DNA of 57,833 nucleotides. Source: Lachnospiraceae bacterium (lineage in GTDB: Bacteria; Bacillota; Clostridia; Lachnospirales; Lachnospiraceae). The position numbers were made by a program, and so were the translations under genes. The notes beneath the pieces are model-generated. The model saw only the letters and a list, made by a program, of their open reading frames with translations, was not told the DNA's origin and ran no database searches. Below are positions 25,596 to 34,144 of the stretch, piece after piece (positions within the stretch are counted from its first letter, which is position 1; each line of letters starts with the position of its first letter). Location of the stretch: positions 1 to 57,833 of the forward strand of contig JAGANL010000020.1 in the NCBI GenBank assembly GCA_017624235.1. Reading direction: 5' to 3'.

Positions 25596-26217
25596 CAGAC
25601 AGTACCGGAATGCGGGCTTGCAGCTCTGTCAGGAAATATTCGGCACTAATGATCTGGAAGAACTGAAAAAAATTGCGGATAAGGCGCAGAAATATGACCT
25701 CATCCTGCAGACCTCACGACCGGGGAATTTAAGAGGTGCGGGAAGAAAGGCCAAATTTTCACAGGAGGAACTGAAGGAGATCTGTGAACTGCATCAGGAG
25801 GGTGTGAGTGTGCAGAAAATTGCGGAGCAGTTCCATACGAGCAGGCAGACGATCTATAAATATCTGGCGGCTCATATGGAGCAGGAAAGGGAGCAGTTTA
25901 CCCTGCGCATCAACTATCTGGAAGAGTATACGGTATGCAGTGTCATTGATGTGGATGAGAAGCACAGAAGGGTATCGGTGTCCAACCGGGTAAAGGATTA
26001 CTCCAAATGTGCCTTTGGTGCGATGGAGGAGCCGACCTGGGAGGCGCTGGAGTGGTTTCTGGAGAGCCGGTGTTTTCCACGTGATGCGGATGATGTGGAA
26101 GAGCGTCTGCAGGCTCTTGGACTGAAGGATTACGAGCCGATGAAAATTGTGGAAAAGACGAAGGGGCGGCTGGAGACAGACCATCAGTGGCTGCAGCTTA
26201 TCCGTTTGGAAGGATAA
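25570..26217 (+). CDS. Helix-turn-helix protein, resolvase-HTH type
   Basis: This 215-aa protein is of unknown role. A central HTH (about residues 55-100, SQEELKEICELHQEGVSVQKIAEQFHTSRQTIYKYLA) resembles the C-terminal HTH of site-specific resolvases, but no resolvase catalytic domain is present. The C-terminal half (ITLRINYLEEY-like, then VIDVDEKHRRVSVSNRVKDYSKCAFG) looks like a separate small fold that I do not recognise. It overlaps the NYN gene by 26 bases and lies 38 bases before recQ. The start at 25570 is chosen because AGAAGG precedes it; an earlier ATG at 25537 would extend it further into the NYN gene. Confidence 0.65.
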   Translation: MKRKENIYDRQYRNAGLQLCQEIFGTNDLEELKKIADKAQKYDLILQTSRPGNLRGAGRKAKFSQEELKEICELHQEGVSVQKIAEQFHTSRQTIYKYLAAHMEQEREQFTLRINYLEEYTVCSVIDVDEKHRRVSVSNRVKDYSKCAFGAMEEPTWEALEWFLESRCFPRDADDVEERLQALGLKDYEPMKIVEKTKGRLETDHQWLQLIRLEG

Positions 26218-26255
26218 AGCGGTTGGAAAGATAAAAAAAGAGGGGAGAAGGATTT

Positions 26256-28100
26256 TTGGAGAACAGCAGAGAAATACTGAGAAAATATTTTGGCTATGAC
26301 AGCTTTCGGGAAGGGCAGGAGACGCTGGTAGAGAGTATTTTACAGGGGAAGGATACGCTTGGTATCATGCCGACCGGCGCCGGAAAATCCATCTGTTATC
26401 AGGTGCCTGCACTGGCGATGGAGGGGATTACGCTTGTCATATCGCCGCTGATTTCTCTGATGAAGGATCAGGTATTTTCGTTGAATCAGGCAGGCATCCA
26501 TGCGGCATATTTGAATAGCTCTCTGACAGCAGGGCAGTACAGGACGGCCCTGAACCGTGCGAAGGAGGGGCGCTACAAGATTATCTATGTGGCACCGGAG
26601 CGGTTAGAAAGTGCAGAATTTCTGGATTTTGCATGTCAGACGGAGATTTCCATGGTGACGGTAGATGAGGCGCACTGTATTTCCCAGTGGGGACAGGATT
26701 TCAGACCAAGCTATTTAAAAATTGTGGAATTTGTCAAAAAGCTTCCGAAGCGTCCCATTCTCAGCGCCTTTACTGCAACGGCGACAAAAGAGGTCAAAGA
26801 GGACATTGTCTGTGTGCTGGGACTACGGGAGCCTACGGTTCTGGTGACAGGCTTTGACCGGAAAAATCTCTATTTCGAGGTACAGAGTCCGAAGGACAAA
26901 GAGAAGTTCGTGCTGAATTATCTGCAGGAGCATTCGGAGGAGAGCGGTATTATTTACTGTCTCACCAGAAAGCTTGTGGACGAGCTGTATGATAAGCTGA
27001 CAGAATGGGACTTTCCGGTAGCAAAATATCATGCTGGAATGTCGGATGAGGACAGACGGAAAAATCAGGAGGATTTTATCTATGATTTTAAGCCTATCAT
27101 GATTGCGACCAATGCGTTCGGCATGGGAATCGATAAATCCAATGTACGCTATGTCATCCATTACAATATGCCGAAAAATATGGAGAGCTATTATCAGGAG
27201 GCCGGCCGTGCCGGACGCGACGGTGAACCGTCACGCTGCATTCTTTTGTATGAACCAAGAGACGTAGTGTTAAATCAGTTTCTGATTCAGAGGGGAAATG
27301 AACGTGAGGAGCTTTCCCGGGAGGAGCAGGAGGGTTTAAGAGAGCGGGATGAGGCCAGACTGCGGAAAATGACCTATTATTGTCTGACCAATGAATGCCT
27401 GCGGGACTATATCCTGCGTTATTTTGGGGAATATGGAGGAAATTACTGCGGCAACTGTAAAAACTGTCTGACCCAGTTTGAAAATGTGGATGTAACCGAT
27501 ATTGCTAAAAAGCTGCTTGGCTGTATTGAAAAGAGCGGGGAGCGTTACGGAATGACAGCGGTCATAGATGCCGTACACGGTGCCAATACGGCAAAAATCA
27601 GACAGTACAGGCTGAATGAGAATCCGTTTTACGCGACACTTGCAGACGTACCGCTCTATAAGCTGCGTCAGGTCATTCACTATTTATTGTTAAATGGTTA
27701 TCTCATTCAGACCAATGATGAGTATGCGATTATTAAGCTGACAGAAAAGTCGGCAGATATCACTCAAAATGGCGCGAATGCCATTATGAAGATGGCAAAG
27801 GAAACCGAGAGGGGCGAAAGGAAAGGGAAAAAGAAAAAGGCGCTCATCGGAGGACTTTCTCCGCAGGGAGAGCTGTTGTTCCAGAAGCTGCGTGCGCTTC
27901 GGATGGAAATTGCCAAAGAAGAGCATGTGCCGCCTTATGTTGTTTTTTCGGATAAGACGCTGGTACAGATGTGTCTGCTGTTTCCCAAAAGCAGGGAAGA
28001 ACTGCTGAACGTATCCGGTGTGGGGGAATTTAAGCTGGAGAAATATGGGGAGCGGTTTCTGGAGGAAATCAGGAGGATGGAAAATGCTGTACAGGATTAA
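26256..28100 (+). CDS. recQ: ATP-dependent DNA helicase RecQ
   Basis: This 3'-5' superfamily 2 helicase acts in recombination and replication-fork repair. Visible motifs are MPTGAGKSICYQ (Walker A), VDEAHCISQWGQDFRPSY (motif II), SAFTATAT (motif III), GIIYCLT..., and QEAGRAGRDGEPS (motif VI). A RQC zinc region follows with C residues in YCLTNECLR and YCGNCKNC, then a winged helix. A C-terminal HRDC domain (about residues 530-605) ends in LLNVSGVGEFKLEKYGERF. The protein has 614 aa, full length. The TTG start has GGGGAGAAGG upstream. Its last codons overlap the methionine aminopeptidase start. Confidence 0.94.
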   Translation: MENSREILRKYFGYDSFREGQETLVESILQGKDTLGIMPTGAGKSICYQVPALAMEGITLVISPLISLMKDQVFSLNQAGIHAAYLNSSLTAGQYRTALNRAKEGRYKIIYVAPERLESAEFLDFACQTEISMVTVDEAHCISQWGQDFRPSYLKIVEFVKKLPKRPILSAFTATATKEVKEDIVCVLGLREPTVLVTGFDRKNLYFEVQSPKDKEKFVLNYLQEHSEESGIIYCLTRKLVDELYDKLTEWDFPVAKYHAGMSDEDRRKNQEDFIYDFKPIMIATNAFGMGIDKSNVRYVIHYNMPKNMESYYQEAGRAGRDGEPSRCILLYEPRDVVLNQFLIQRGNEREELSREEQEGLRERDEARLRKMTYYCLTNECLRDYILRYFGEYGGNYCGNCKNCLTQFENVDVTDIAKKLLGCIEKSGERYGMTAVIDAVHGANTAKIRQYRLNENPFYATLADVPLYKLRQVIHYLLLNGYLIQTNDEYAIIKLTEKSADITQNGANAIMKMAKETERGERKGKKKKALIGGLSPQGELLFQKLRALRMEIAKEEHVPPYVVFSDKTLVQMCLLFPKSREELLNVSGVGEFKLEKYGERFLEEIRRMENAVQD

Positions 28101-28965
28101 CAGAAAAGCGGCCTGCTGGTGCGGTTCGGGCAAAAGCTATCAGGAATGCCATGCAGGCTTTGACAAAAAGCTGCAGGAAATGAAAAGGAAAGGGTATCTC
28201 ATTCCGAAGCATAAGCTTATCAAGAATGAAAAGCAGCTTGCAGGTATCCGGGAGTCGGGAAAAATCAACATTGCTGTGCTGGATTATGTCAGCGAGCATG
28301 TAAGACCCGGGATTACTACGGAGGAGATCGACCGTCTTGTCTATGAAAAAACAAAGCAACTGGGGGGCATTCCTGCACCTCTGAATTATGAAGGCTTTCC
28401 CAAAAGCGTCTGCGTGTCCATAAACAATGAGGTGTGCCACGGAATACCGTGTCAGGAACGGGTTCTGGAGGAAGGAGATATTGCGAATATCGATGTATCC
28501 ACCATTTATAAAGGGTATTTTTCAGATTCCTCCCGGATGTTCTGTATCGGTCAGGTATCGGACGAGCGAAGGGCCTTGGTGGAAGCCGCTAAGAATGCGG
28601 TGATGGCAGGGTTAAGTCAGGTGAAGCCCTGGTGGACTCTGGGGGACATGGGAGCGGCGGTAAATGCCTATGCGCAGGCAGCGGGCTATTCCGTCGTGTA
28701 TGCTGTCGGCGGTCACGGTGTCGGACTGCAGTTTCATGAGGAGCCTTATGTAAGCTATGTGACAGACCCCGATACGGAAATGGTCATGGCTCCGGGTATG
28801 GTATTTACAATCGAGCCGATGATCAATGCGGGAGCGCCGGATGTCTGGATTGACGATGATAACGGCTGGACGATCTATACGGAGGATGATTCGGATTCCG
28901 CACAGTGGGAGGTTACGGTGGCTGTGACGGATAACGAGAAGGGCTATGAGATTCTGGCCTATTGA
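28084..28965 (+). CDS. map: Type I methionine aminopeptidase with SEC-C zinc motif
   Basis: This enzyme removes the initiator methionine from nascent proteins. A short N-terminal SEC-C zinc motif (CWCGSGKSYQECH, residues about 11-23) precedes the peptidase domain; such a motif probably aids ribosome docking. Metal ligands are visible: NIDVS (Asp), SDSSR (Asp), GGHGVG (His), FTIEPM (Glu) and QWEVT (Glu). The protein has 293 aa. The ATG at 28084 overlaps the end of recQ by 17 bases. Many Clostridia have a second, shorter Map next to secY/infA, so this is likely the accessory form. Confidence 0.9.
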   Translation: MLYRINRKAACWCGSGKSYQECHAGFDKKLQEMKRKGYLIPKHKLIKNEKQLAGIRESGKINIAVLDYVSEHVRPGITTEEIDRLVYEKTKQLGGIPAPLNYEGFPKSVCVSINNEVCHGIPCQERVLEEGDIANIDVSTIYKGYFSDSSRMFCIGQVSDERRALVEAAKNAVMAGLSQVKPWWTLGDMGAAVNAYAQAAGYSVVYAVGGHGVGLQFHEEPYVSYVTDPDTEMVMAPGMVFTIEPMINAGAPDVWIDDDNGWTIYTEDDSDSAQWEVTVAVTDNEKGYEILAY

Positions 28966-29030
28966 TAGAGAGCGGAAAGAGCGCAGCAGGAGAGAGCCGG
29001 AAAAGGAGAACAAGGGATGGAGAAACAGAA

Positions 29031-30896
29031 ATGAACATAAAGGAATATTTGGCAGAAAAAAAGCTTCTTTGTGATGGAGCGTTTGGAACCTATTTTTCGG
29101 AAAAGAGGTATGCCGTACAGGAATTTTTGAGCAGGGACGCTGACGTGTCAGAAAATGCAGATCTGGGGATGCTCATACCGGAGCAGGCGAACCTGCTTTG
29201 CCCGGAGCTGGTAAAGCAGATACACCGGGAATATATAGAGGCGGGAGCACGGCTGATCCGTACCAATACCTTTGCAAGCAATACGCTCACATTGGTTTGT
29301 TCGGCAAAAAAGCAGCAGGAAAATATCCGGGCAGCTGTCCGGCTGGCAAGGGAGGCCGTGCAGGAAAGCGGACAGGAGGTCTTTCTGGCAGGAGATATCG
29401 GGCCGGTGGACAGACTGCAGGACCATGCAGCCGACAGACAGCGTGAAACAGAAGAATATGTACGTCTGGTACAGACACTTTTAGAGGAGGGCGTGGATAT
29501 TCTGGTCTTTGAGACCTTTTCGGATTATGAGGTGATTCTGGATGTATTGAAGCAGGTGTTTTCCACATCGGGAAATGCAGGGAAAAAGAACATGAAAAAA
29601 GATGACATATTTGTCATTGTTCAGTTCAGTGTAAACCAGCACGGCTACACTGCGGCAGGTATCAGTGCAAAGCGCATTCTGGATGAACTGGCGGACTGCC
29701 CGCTTGTAGATGCAATCGGCTTTAACTGTGGTGTCGGCCCGGGTCATATGTGTCAGATTTTGGGGGAACTGAATCTGCCGGAGGGTAAATTTGTGACCGC
29801 CCTGCCCAATGCAAGCTATCCGAGGCTGCAGCAGGACAGAGTTGTCTTTCTGGAAAATCAGGGTTACTTTGCAGAAAAAATGACAGAAATGTCGGATTTG
29901 GGAATTGATATCCTGGGAGGCTGCTGCGGCACAAATCCATCCTATATTCGGAGAACGGCAGCAGCGGTGAACTGGCAGCAGCGTCCGAGAAGGCTGAAAC
30001 GGATGAAGAGTCGGACGATAGAGACTGCATCCGCTAAAAACAGTGCATTCTATGCTCAAAAAGCTCCCGATGAGAAGCTGTTGGCTGTGGAGATTGCACC
30101 CCCGTTTCATGCGGATGATGAAAAGATACTGGATGCTTCCCACTATTTGGCCGCACATCAGGCAGATGTAGTGACCTTTCCGGATTCTCCGTCGGGCAGG
30201 ACGAGGGCTGATTCGATTATGACAGGTATCAAGGTAGCGGACAATACCGGACTGTGCGTGATGCCCCATATCTGCTGTCGGGATAAGAATGCCATTGCAA
30301 TTCGTGCACAGCTTCTGGGAGGCTATCTGAACGGAATCCGCAATCTTCTGGTCATTACCGGAGATCCGATTCCTTCTATGATGCGTGGGGATGTGCGCAG
30401 CGTGTTTAATTTTGATTCCGTGGGACTGATGAAGATTATTCAGGAAATGAATGAGGAAGAATTTGCTCAGGATCCGATCGTATATGGTGGTGCGCTGAAT
30501 CACAACAGGCGGAATCTGGAGGTGGAGATTGGACGCCTGAAAAAGAAGATGGATGCAGGCGCATCCTTTTTCTTGACACAACCGTCATTTACCAGGGAGG
30601 AAGCGGAGCGGCTCAGAATTGTGAAGGAACAGGTGCCGCAGGCCAGGATTCTGTGTGGTATTATGCCGTTGATCAGCAGGAAAAATGCGGTCTTTATCCG
30701 AAATGAGATGGCAGGGATTCAGGTAACGGAGGAAATTGTGGAGCGTTATCAGGAAGGGATGAGCCGCGAGGAAGGCGAAGCGGTCGGAGTTGCCATTGCC
30801 AGAGAGATGATTGCCATGACCGGGGATTTTGTGGACGGCTACTATTTTTCAATTCCATTTAACCGGGTGTATTTACTGGATCAAATTTTAAAATAG
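29031..30896 (+). CDS. Bifunctional homocysteine S-methyltransferase / methylenetetrahydrofolate reductase
   Basis: This fusion links one-carbon reduction to methionine synthesis. The N-terminal homocysteine methyltransferase domain (about residues 1-300) has the zinc cysteines in GFNCGVGP and GGCCGTNP. The C-terminal domain (about 330-620) is a MetF-type flavoprotein, with NLLVITGDP and ASFFLTQPSF typical of that TIM barrel. It resembles YitJ of Bacillus. The protein has 621 aa. The start at 29031 is preferred, though its upstream site is weak (GATGGAGAAACAGAA). It comes 65 bases after map, and the operon ends in a strong terminator. No S-box or T-box leader is seen before it. Confidence 0.9.
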   Translation: MNIKEYLAEKKLLCDGAFGTYFSEKRYAVQEFLSRDADVSENADLGMLIPEQANLLCPELVKQIHREYIEAGARLIRTNTFASNTLTLVCSAKKQQENIRAAVRLAREAVQESGQEVFLAGDIGPVDRLQDHAADRQRETEEYVRLVQTLLEEGVDILVFETFSDYEVILDVLKQVFSTSGNAGKKNMKKDDIFVIVQFSVNQHGYTAAGISAKRILDELADCPLVDAIGFNCGVGPGHMCQILGELNLPEGKFVTALPNASYPRLQQDRVVFLENQGYFAEKMTEMSDLGIDILGGCCGTNPSYIRRTAAAVNWQQRPRRLKRMKSRTIETASAKNSAFYAQKAPDEKLLAVEIAPPFHADDEKILDASHYLAAHQADVVTFPDSPSGRTRADSIMTGIKVADNTGLCVMPHICCRDKNAIAIRAQLLGGYLNGIRNLLVITGDPIPSMMRGDVRSVFNFDSVGLMKIIQEMNEEEFAQDPIVYGGALNHNRRNLEVEIGRLKKKMDAGASFFLTQPSFTREEAERLRIVKEQVPQARILCGIMPLISRKNAVFIRNEMAGIQVTEEIVERYQEGMSREEGEAVGVAIAREMIAMTGDFVDGYYFSIPFNRVYLLDQILK

Positions 30897-30922
30897 GATG
30901 ATTTATCCTCCATAAGAATGAT

Positions 30923-30972
30923 AAAAACTGCCGCAGGACGAAAAGAAATCGAAGTCCTGCGGCAGTTTTTTT
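30923..30972 (+). terminator. Terminator after the recQ-map-MetH/F operon
   Basis: AAAAACTGCCGCAGGAC (30923-30939) pairs with GTCCTGCGGCAGTTTTTTT (30954-30972). It is perfect and T-rich at both ends, so it also serves the convergent CAP gene. Confidence 0.95.
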
Positions 30973-31011
30973 ACGGGTGTGTCCAACAAGTGCATAGGCA
31001 GGGCTGACCAA

Positions 31012-31818
31012 TCAGTAGGTCAAAATGACATCCCAGTACACATTTCCCTTATCATCCGATGCACAGCCGATACCTATATATTTATAGGTTTTACTGGTCA
31101 GTACAGAGTTCATGCCGCTGTCCGCGAGCCAGTAGCCGAGAAGTACTCCAATGGTGGACTGGTCAGAGGAAATAATCTCGTAGGAATTGTTACAGCTTAT
31201 GCCGTACTGATTCAGGACATCGGTATAATTTTTGCCATTCGGACGGGTGTGTGAGTAAAGGGTCACTAATTCTTTTGCTCTCGTATTGGCAGCATTCTTT
31301 AAAGCAGAGGATACAGCGAAACGGTCCATGTCGGAGGAGGTGCGCACCTGATTGATAGAAGTGGTCATGCTGTCCACATAGCCGGCAAGAGTTTCATCGC
31401 TCAGCTTATCGCCGTCTTTGTCATCTTCATTGGAAGGGTCATAGGGATGTGAACAGTTACGGCCGTCCTCATAGCCTTCTGTAATATATTCAATGTAATA
31501 CAGGGACAGGTCAGAGGTGCCGTAGCGCATAATCAAATCCAGATTATTGGCGGCATAGTTGTATACGTTAAAGTCCTTATTTCCCTGACGGCCTTCCTTC
31601 ATGCCCTTGGTAATAAAATGGTTAAAAAGGCTGAATGGATTCTTCCCATAGGCCTTTTGCAGATCCGGGTATTTATCATAGTAATAATTGTAGTCAAAAA
31701 TCAGACTGTAATCCGGAGTGGAAGATGCTTTTACATTGGCTGTAGGGGCAATGAATACAGCGCTACAAAGTATAAGTGCTCCGGCCAGAAGCTTTTTCCC
31801 TATTTTTTTGAATGTCAT
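31012..31818 (-). CDS. Secreted CAP-domain protein with two FDxxYY/EGR modules
   Basis: A signal peptide (about residues 1-31) is followed by two copies of a module of about 40 residues: FDYNYYYDKYPDLQKAYG...LFNHFITKGMKEGR, then YNYAANNLDLIMRYG...YYIEYITEGYEDGR. After an acidic linker comes a CAP/SCP domain (about residues 145-268; ALKNAANTRAKELVTLYSHTRPNGKNYTDV, GYWLADSGMNSVL, YIGIGC). CAP proteins are extracellular, and their bacterial roles are poorly known. The same N-terminal module defines the secreted protein cluster at 46-52 kb. It stands alone, with GGAGGAG before the start. Confidence 0.82.
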   Translation of the reverse strand: MTFKKIGKKLLAGALILCSAVFIAPTANVKASSTPDYSLIFDYNYYYDKYPDLQKAYGKNPFSLFNHFITKGMKEGRQGNKDFNVYNYAANNLDLIMRYGTSDLSLYYIEYITEGYEDGRNCSHPYDPSNEDDKDGDKLSDETLAGYVDSMTTSINQVRTSSDMDRFAVSSALKNAANTRAKELVTLYSHTRPNGKNYTDVLNQYGISCNNSYEIISSDQSTIGVLLGYWLADSGMNSVLTSKTYKYIGIGCASDDKGNVYWDVILTY

Positions 31819-32027
31819 GATATCTCCTCCTCGTATGCTAACTCATCCTGAGTGATATTTCGGTTGTCTTTTTTGCTCTTATTACAATATATATCTATTA
31901 TAATATATATCGGCCAAAATAGTTAGAGGGAAAATAAAATTTCAGAAAACCTTCATTTTTACGTGCTTTTTTTGAAAAAACAATTATAATAATATGAAAA
32001 ACAATACAAAGGAAAAGGATCGGGACA

Positions 32028-32906
32028 ATGAAGACAAAAAGCGGTTCCATTTTGATTATTATGGCAGGCATCTGTTGGGGAATGATTGGTCTGTTCTCTT
32101 CCAGGCTTGCAGATGCCGGATGCAGCGCGGTGGAGATCACCTTTTTAAGAAGTCTGGTGACGGCCGTCTGCCTATGGGCATATCTTGCCGTCTGCGGGCG
32201 GGATAAGCTGAAAATACGATGGAAGGACCTGTGGATGTTTCTGGGAACAGGAATGCTCAGCATCGTGCTGTTCAATATCTGCTATTTTATTACGATCGAA
32301 CTGACTACACTGTCGGTTGCTGCCATTTTGCTGTATACGGCTCCCTGTTTTGTACTTCTGCTGTCGGTATTGCTGTTTGGTGAAAAGCTGACGGTGAAAA
32401 AAGCAGCAGCTCTGGTGATTGCAATGGCAGGCTGCGTCTGTACGACCGGTCTGTTGGATGGCGGCGGTGCAGGGCATATCAGCCTGTTTGGAATTTTGAC
32501 CGGTATTGGCTCCGGCATCGGTTATGCGTTATATACGATTTTTGGAAATGTGGCACTGAAAAAATACGATACCATGACCGTGACGGCCTATACCTTTCTG
32601 GTGGCTTCCGTATCACTTCTGCCGTTTTGCGGTTTGGACGTACTGCCGGTTTTGATGCAGGGAGGAAATGTAATCGGCAATACACTGGCCATCGGCATGA
32701 TATCTACCCTGGCACCGTTTCTTTTGTATACAAAGGGCTTAAAGACAACCGAACCGGGAAGAGCGTCGGTGATGGCCTTTGTGGAGCCTATGGTGGCTAC
32801 TTTGATCAGTGTCCTGATCCTTCATGAGCCGATGAGCGTCATGGGTGTGATTGGAGTCGTAGCGATTTTCGGCTCTATTGTATTATTAAATGTCGGTAAA
32901 AAATAG
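32028..32906 (+). CDS. DMT-family (EamA) transporter
   Basis: This inner-membrane protein has ten predicted membrane segments in two EamA repeats (about residues 5-135 and 150-285). The repeats start GSILIIMAGICWGMIGLFSSRL and LFGILTGIGSGIGYALYTIFGN. Members export metabolites or amino acids, or carry vitamins. The substrate cannot be named. Length is 292 aa. It is monocistronic. The downstream gap (32907-33014) contains only a short GCCGT/ACGGC hairpin. Confidence 0.85.
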   Translation: MKTKSGSILIIMAGICWGMIGLFSSRLADAGCSAVEITFLRSLVTAVCLWAYLAVCGRDKLKIRWKDLWMFLGTGMLSIVLFNICYFITIELTTLSVAAILLYTAPCFVLLLSVLLFGEKLTVKKAAALVIAMAGCVCTTGLLDGGGAGHISLFGILTGIGSGIGYALYTIFGNVALKKYDTMTVTAYTFLVASVSLLPFCGLDVLPVLMQGGNVIGNTLAIGMISTLAPFLLYTKGLKTTEPGRASVMAFVEPMVATLISVLILHEPMSVMGVIGVVAIFGSIVLLNVGKK

Positions 32907-33014
32907 AGCGATTCGGTATTGGATGTATAAAATGCAGGATGCTCCATATACTACTTTCCGGGATGAGATTTGCCGTATAACGGCAGTGTATTCTTTGGGA
33001 AAGGAAGTAGCTGT

Positions 33015-33245
33015 ATGGATTTTAACGGATTACCAATGGGGCTGTCCATGGGACTTGCGATGAATGAGGGAGCTCTGGAGCGGTTTGGCAGAATGACGGA
33101 GGCGGAGAAGGAGGATATCATTTTGCGCTGCAAGGATGCAAAATCCAAGGCAGAAATGGAAAAAATCGTGGATTCGATTGCTTCCGGACAAAATGATGGC
33201 AGCTCTTTTCTGGAGGAGCTTCCAAAAGGGCCGGGGATTGGCTGA
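33015..33245 (+). CDS. Small conserved-looking protein of unknown function
   Basis: A 76-aa reading frame has AAAGGAAG upstream of its ATG. The N-terminus is Met/Gly/Leu-rich (FNGLPMGLSMGLAMNEGALERFGRM), followed by two amphipathic helices (TEAEKEDIILRCKDAKSKAEMEKIVDSI) and a Gly/Pro tail. No cysteine pair, signal peptide or membrane segment is seen. The pattern resembles small proteins common in Lachnospiraceae, but I do not recognise a function. A terminator follows. Confidence 0.6.
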   Translation: MDFNGLPMGLSMGLAMNEGALERFGRMTEAEKEDIILRCKDAKSKAEMEKIVDSIASGQNDGSSFLEELPKGPGIG

Positions 33246-33268
33246 CTCCTTACTGACATACAAACAAT

Positions 33269-33300
33269 AAAAGGCGGACTGCAGAGGCAGCCTGCCTTTT
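33269..33300 (+). terminator. Terminator after the small protein gene
   Basis: AAAAGGC (33269-33275) pairs with GCCTTTT (33294-33300). The inner CTGC/GCAG pairing has bulges. Confidence 0.65.
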
Positions 33301-33330
33301 GTCGTTGCAGGCCGCAAAAAGGCAGTATAC

Positions 33331-33359
33331 TTTACAAGTTCTGCGGAATGCTTTATGAT
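33331..33359 (+). promoter_or_regulatory. Promoter for the SUF pair
   Basis: TTTACA (33331-33336) and TATGAT (33354-33359) are 17 bases apart, 42 bases before the ATPase start. Confidence 0.6.
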
Positions 33360-33400
33360 AGAAAGCGGATAAATACGGAGAAAGGGCATGGTTTGACAGT

Positions 33401-34144
33401 ATGCTGGAATTGAAAAATATATCCTATACCGTAAAGGAAACCGGAGAGGATAAGGGAATCATACATGACGTGAGCCTGACGATACAGGAAGGGGAGTTTG
33501 TAGCAATTACAGGCCCGAACGGAGGCGGAAAGTCCACGCTGGCAAAGATTATCGTGGGGATTGAAAAGCCGACCTCCGGCAAGATTTATTATAAGGGTGA
33601 AGATATTACCGAATGGAGTATTACGGAGCGTGCCAAGGCCGGAATCGGCTTCGCTTTTCAGCAGCCGGTGCGCTTTAAGGGGATTACGGTCAAGGATCTG
33701 ATTACGCTGGCGACCGGAGAGAAGATCAGTACGACGGATGCCTGTGCTTATCTGTCTGAGGTTGGTCTTTGTGCGAGAGACTACATCAACCGGGAGGTCA
33801 ATGGTAGCTTATCGGGCGGTGAGCTGAAGCGTATTGAAATTGCGACGATTATTGCCAGAAAGGCGCAGCTGTCCGTCTTTGACGAGCCGGAAGCGGGAAT
33901 CGATCTGTGGAGCTTCCAGAATCTGATCCGGGTATTTGAAAAGATGCAGGAGGAACGTACAGGCTCGATTGTTATCATTTCCCATCAGGAAAGGATTCTG
34001 AATACGGCAGACCGCATTGTGGTCATTGCGGATGGCAGGATTGCGGAGGAGGGCAGCAGGGAAGAGATTCTTCCGAAGCTTTTGGATGCCTCGGCACCGG
34101 CTTGCAGTGTGCTGCAGGAAAAGACGGAAAGGCAGGGCAGATAA
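33401..34144 (+). CDS. sufC: Fe-S cluster assembly ATPase, SufC-like
   Basis: This is the soluble ABC ATPase of the SUF iron-sulfur machinery. Walker A is GPNGGGKST, the signature is LSGGELKRIEIATI, and Walker B is LSVFDEPEAGIDLWSF. The GIDLWSF tail after Walker B marks SufC-type proteins rather than transporters, and no permease is nearby. Length is 247 aa. The next gene starts immediately after its stop, giving a SufC plus SufB/D-like pair. Such two-gene (minimal SUF) units occur in archaea and anaerobic Clostridia and lack SufS, SufU and the second scaffold subunit. Confidence 0.88.
   Translation: MLELKNISYTVKETGEDKGIIHDVSLTIQEGEFVAITGPNGGGKSTLAKIIVGIEKPTSGKIYYKGEDITEWSITERAKAGIGFAFQQPVRFKGITVKDLITLATGEKISTTDACAYLSEVGLCARDYINREVNGSLSGGELKRIEIATIIARKAQLSVFDEPEAGIDLWSFQNLIRVFEKMQEERTGSIVIISHQERILNTADRIVVIADGRIAEEGSREEILPKLLDASAPACSVLQEKTERQGR

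Noticed and set aside
25537-26217. Site-specific recombinase call for the HTH gene
   Set aside because: Only the resolvase-type HTH is present; there is no catalytic serine domain.
29481-30581. 366-codon open frame on the minus strand
   Set aside because: It lies wholly inside the MetH/MetF-like gene, is His/Cys/Ile-rich in the way antisense frames of this codon usage are, and has no domain.
29031-30896. S-box or T-box riboswitch before the methionine gene
   Set aside because: The gene lies 65 bases after map in an operon, and no SAM-I-like or T-box core sequence is present.
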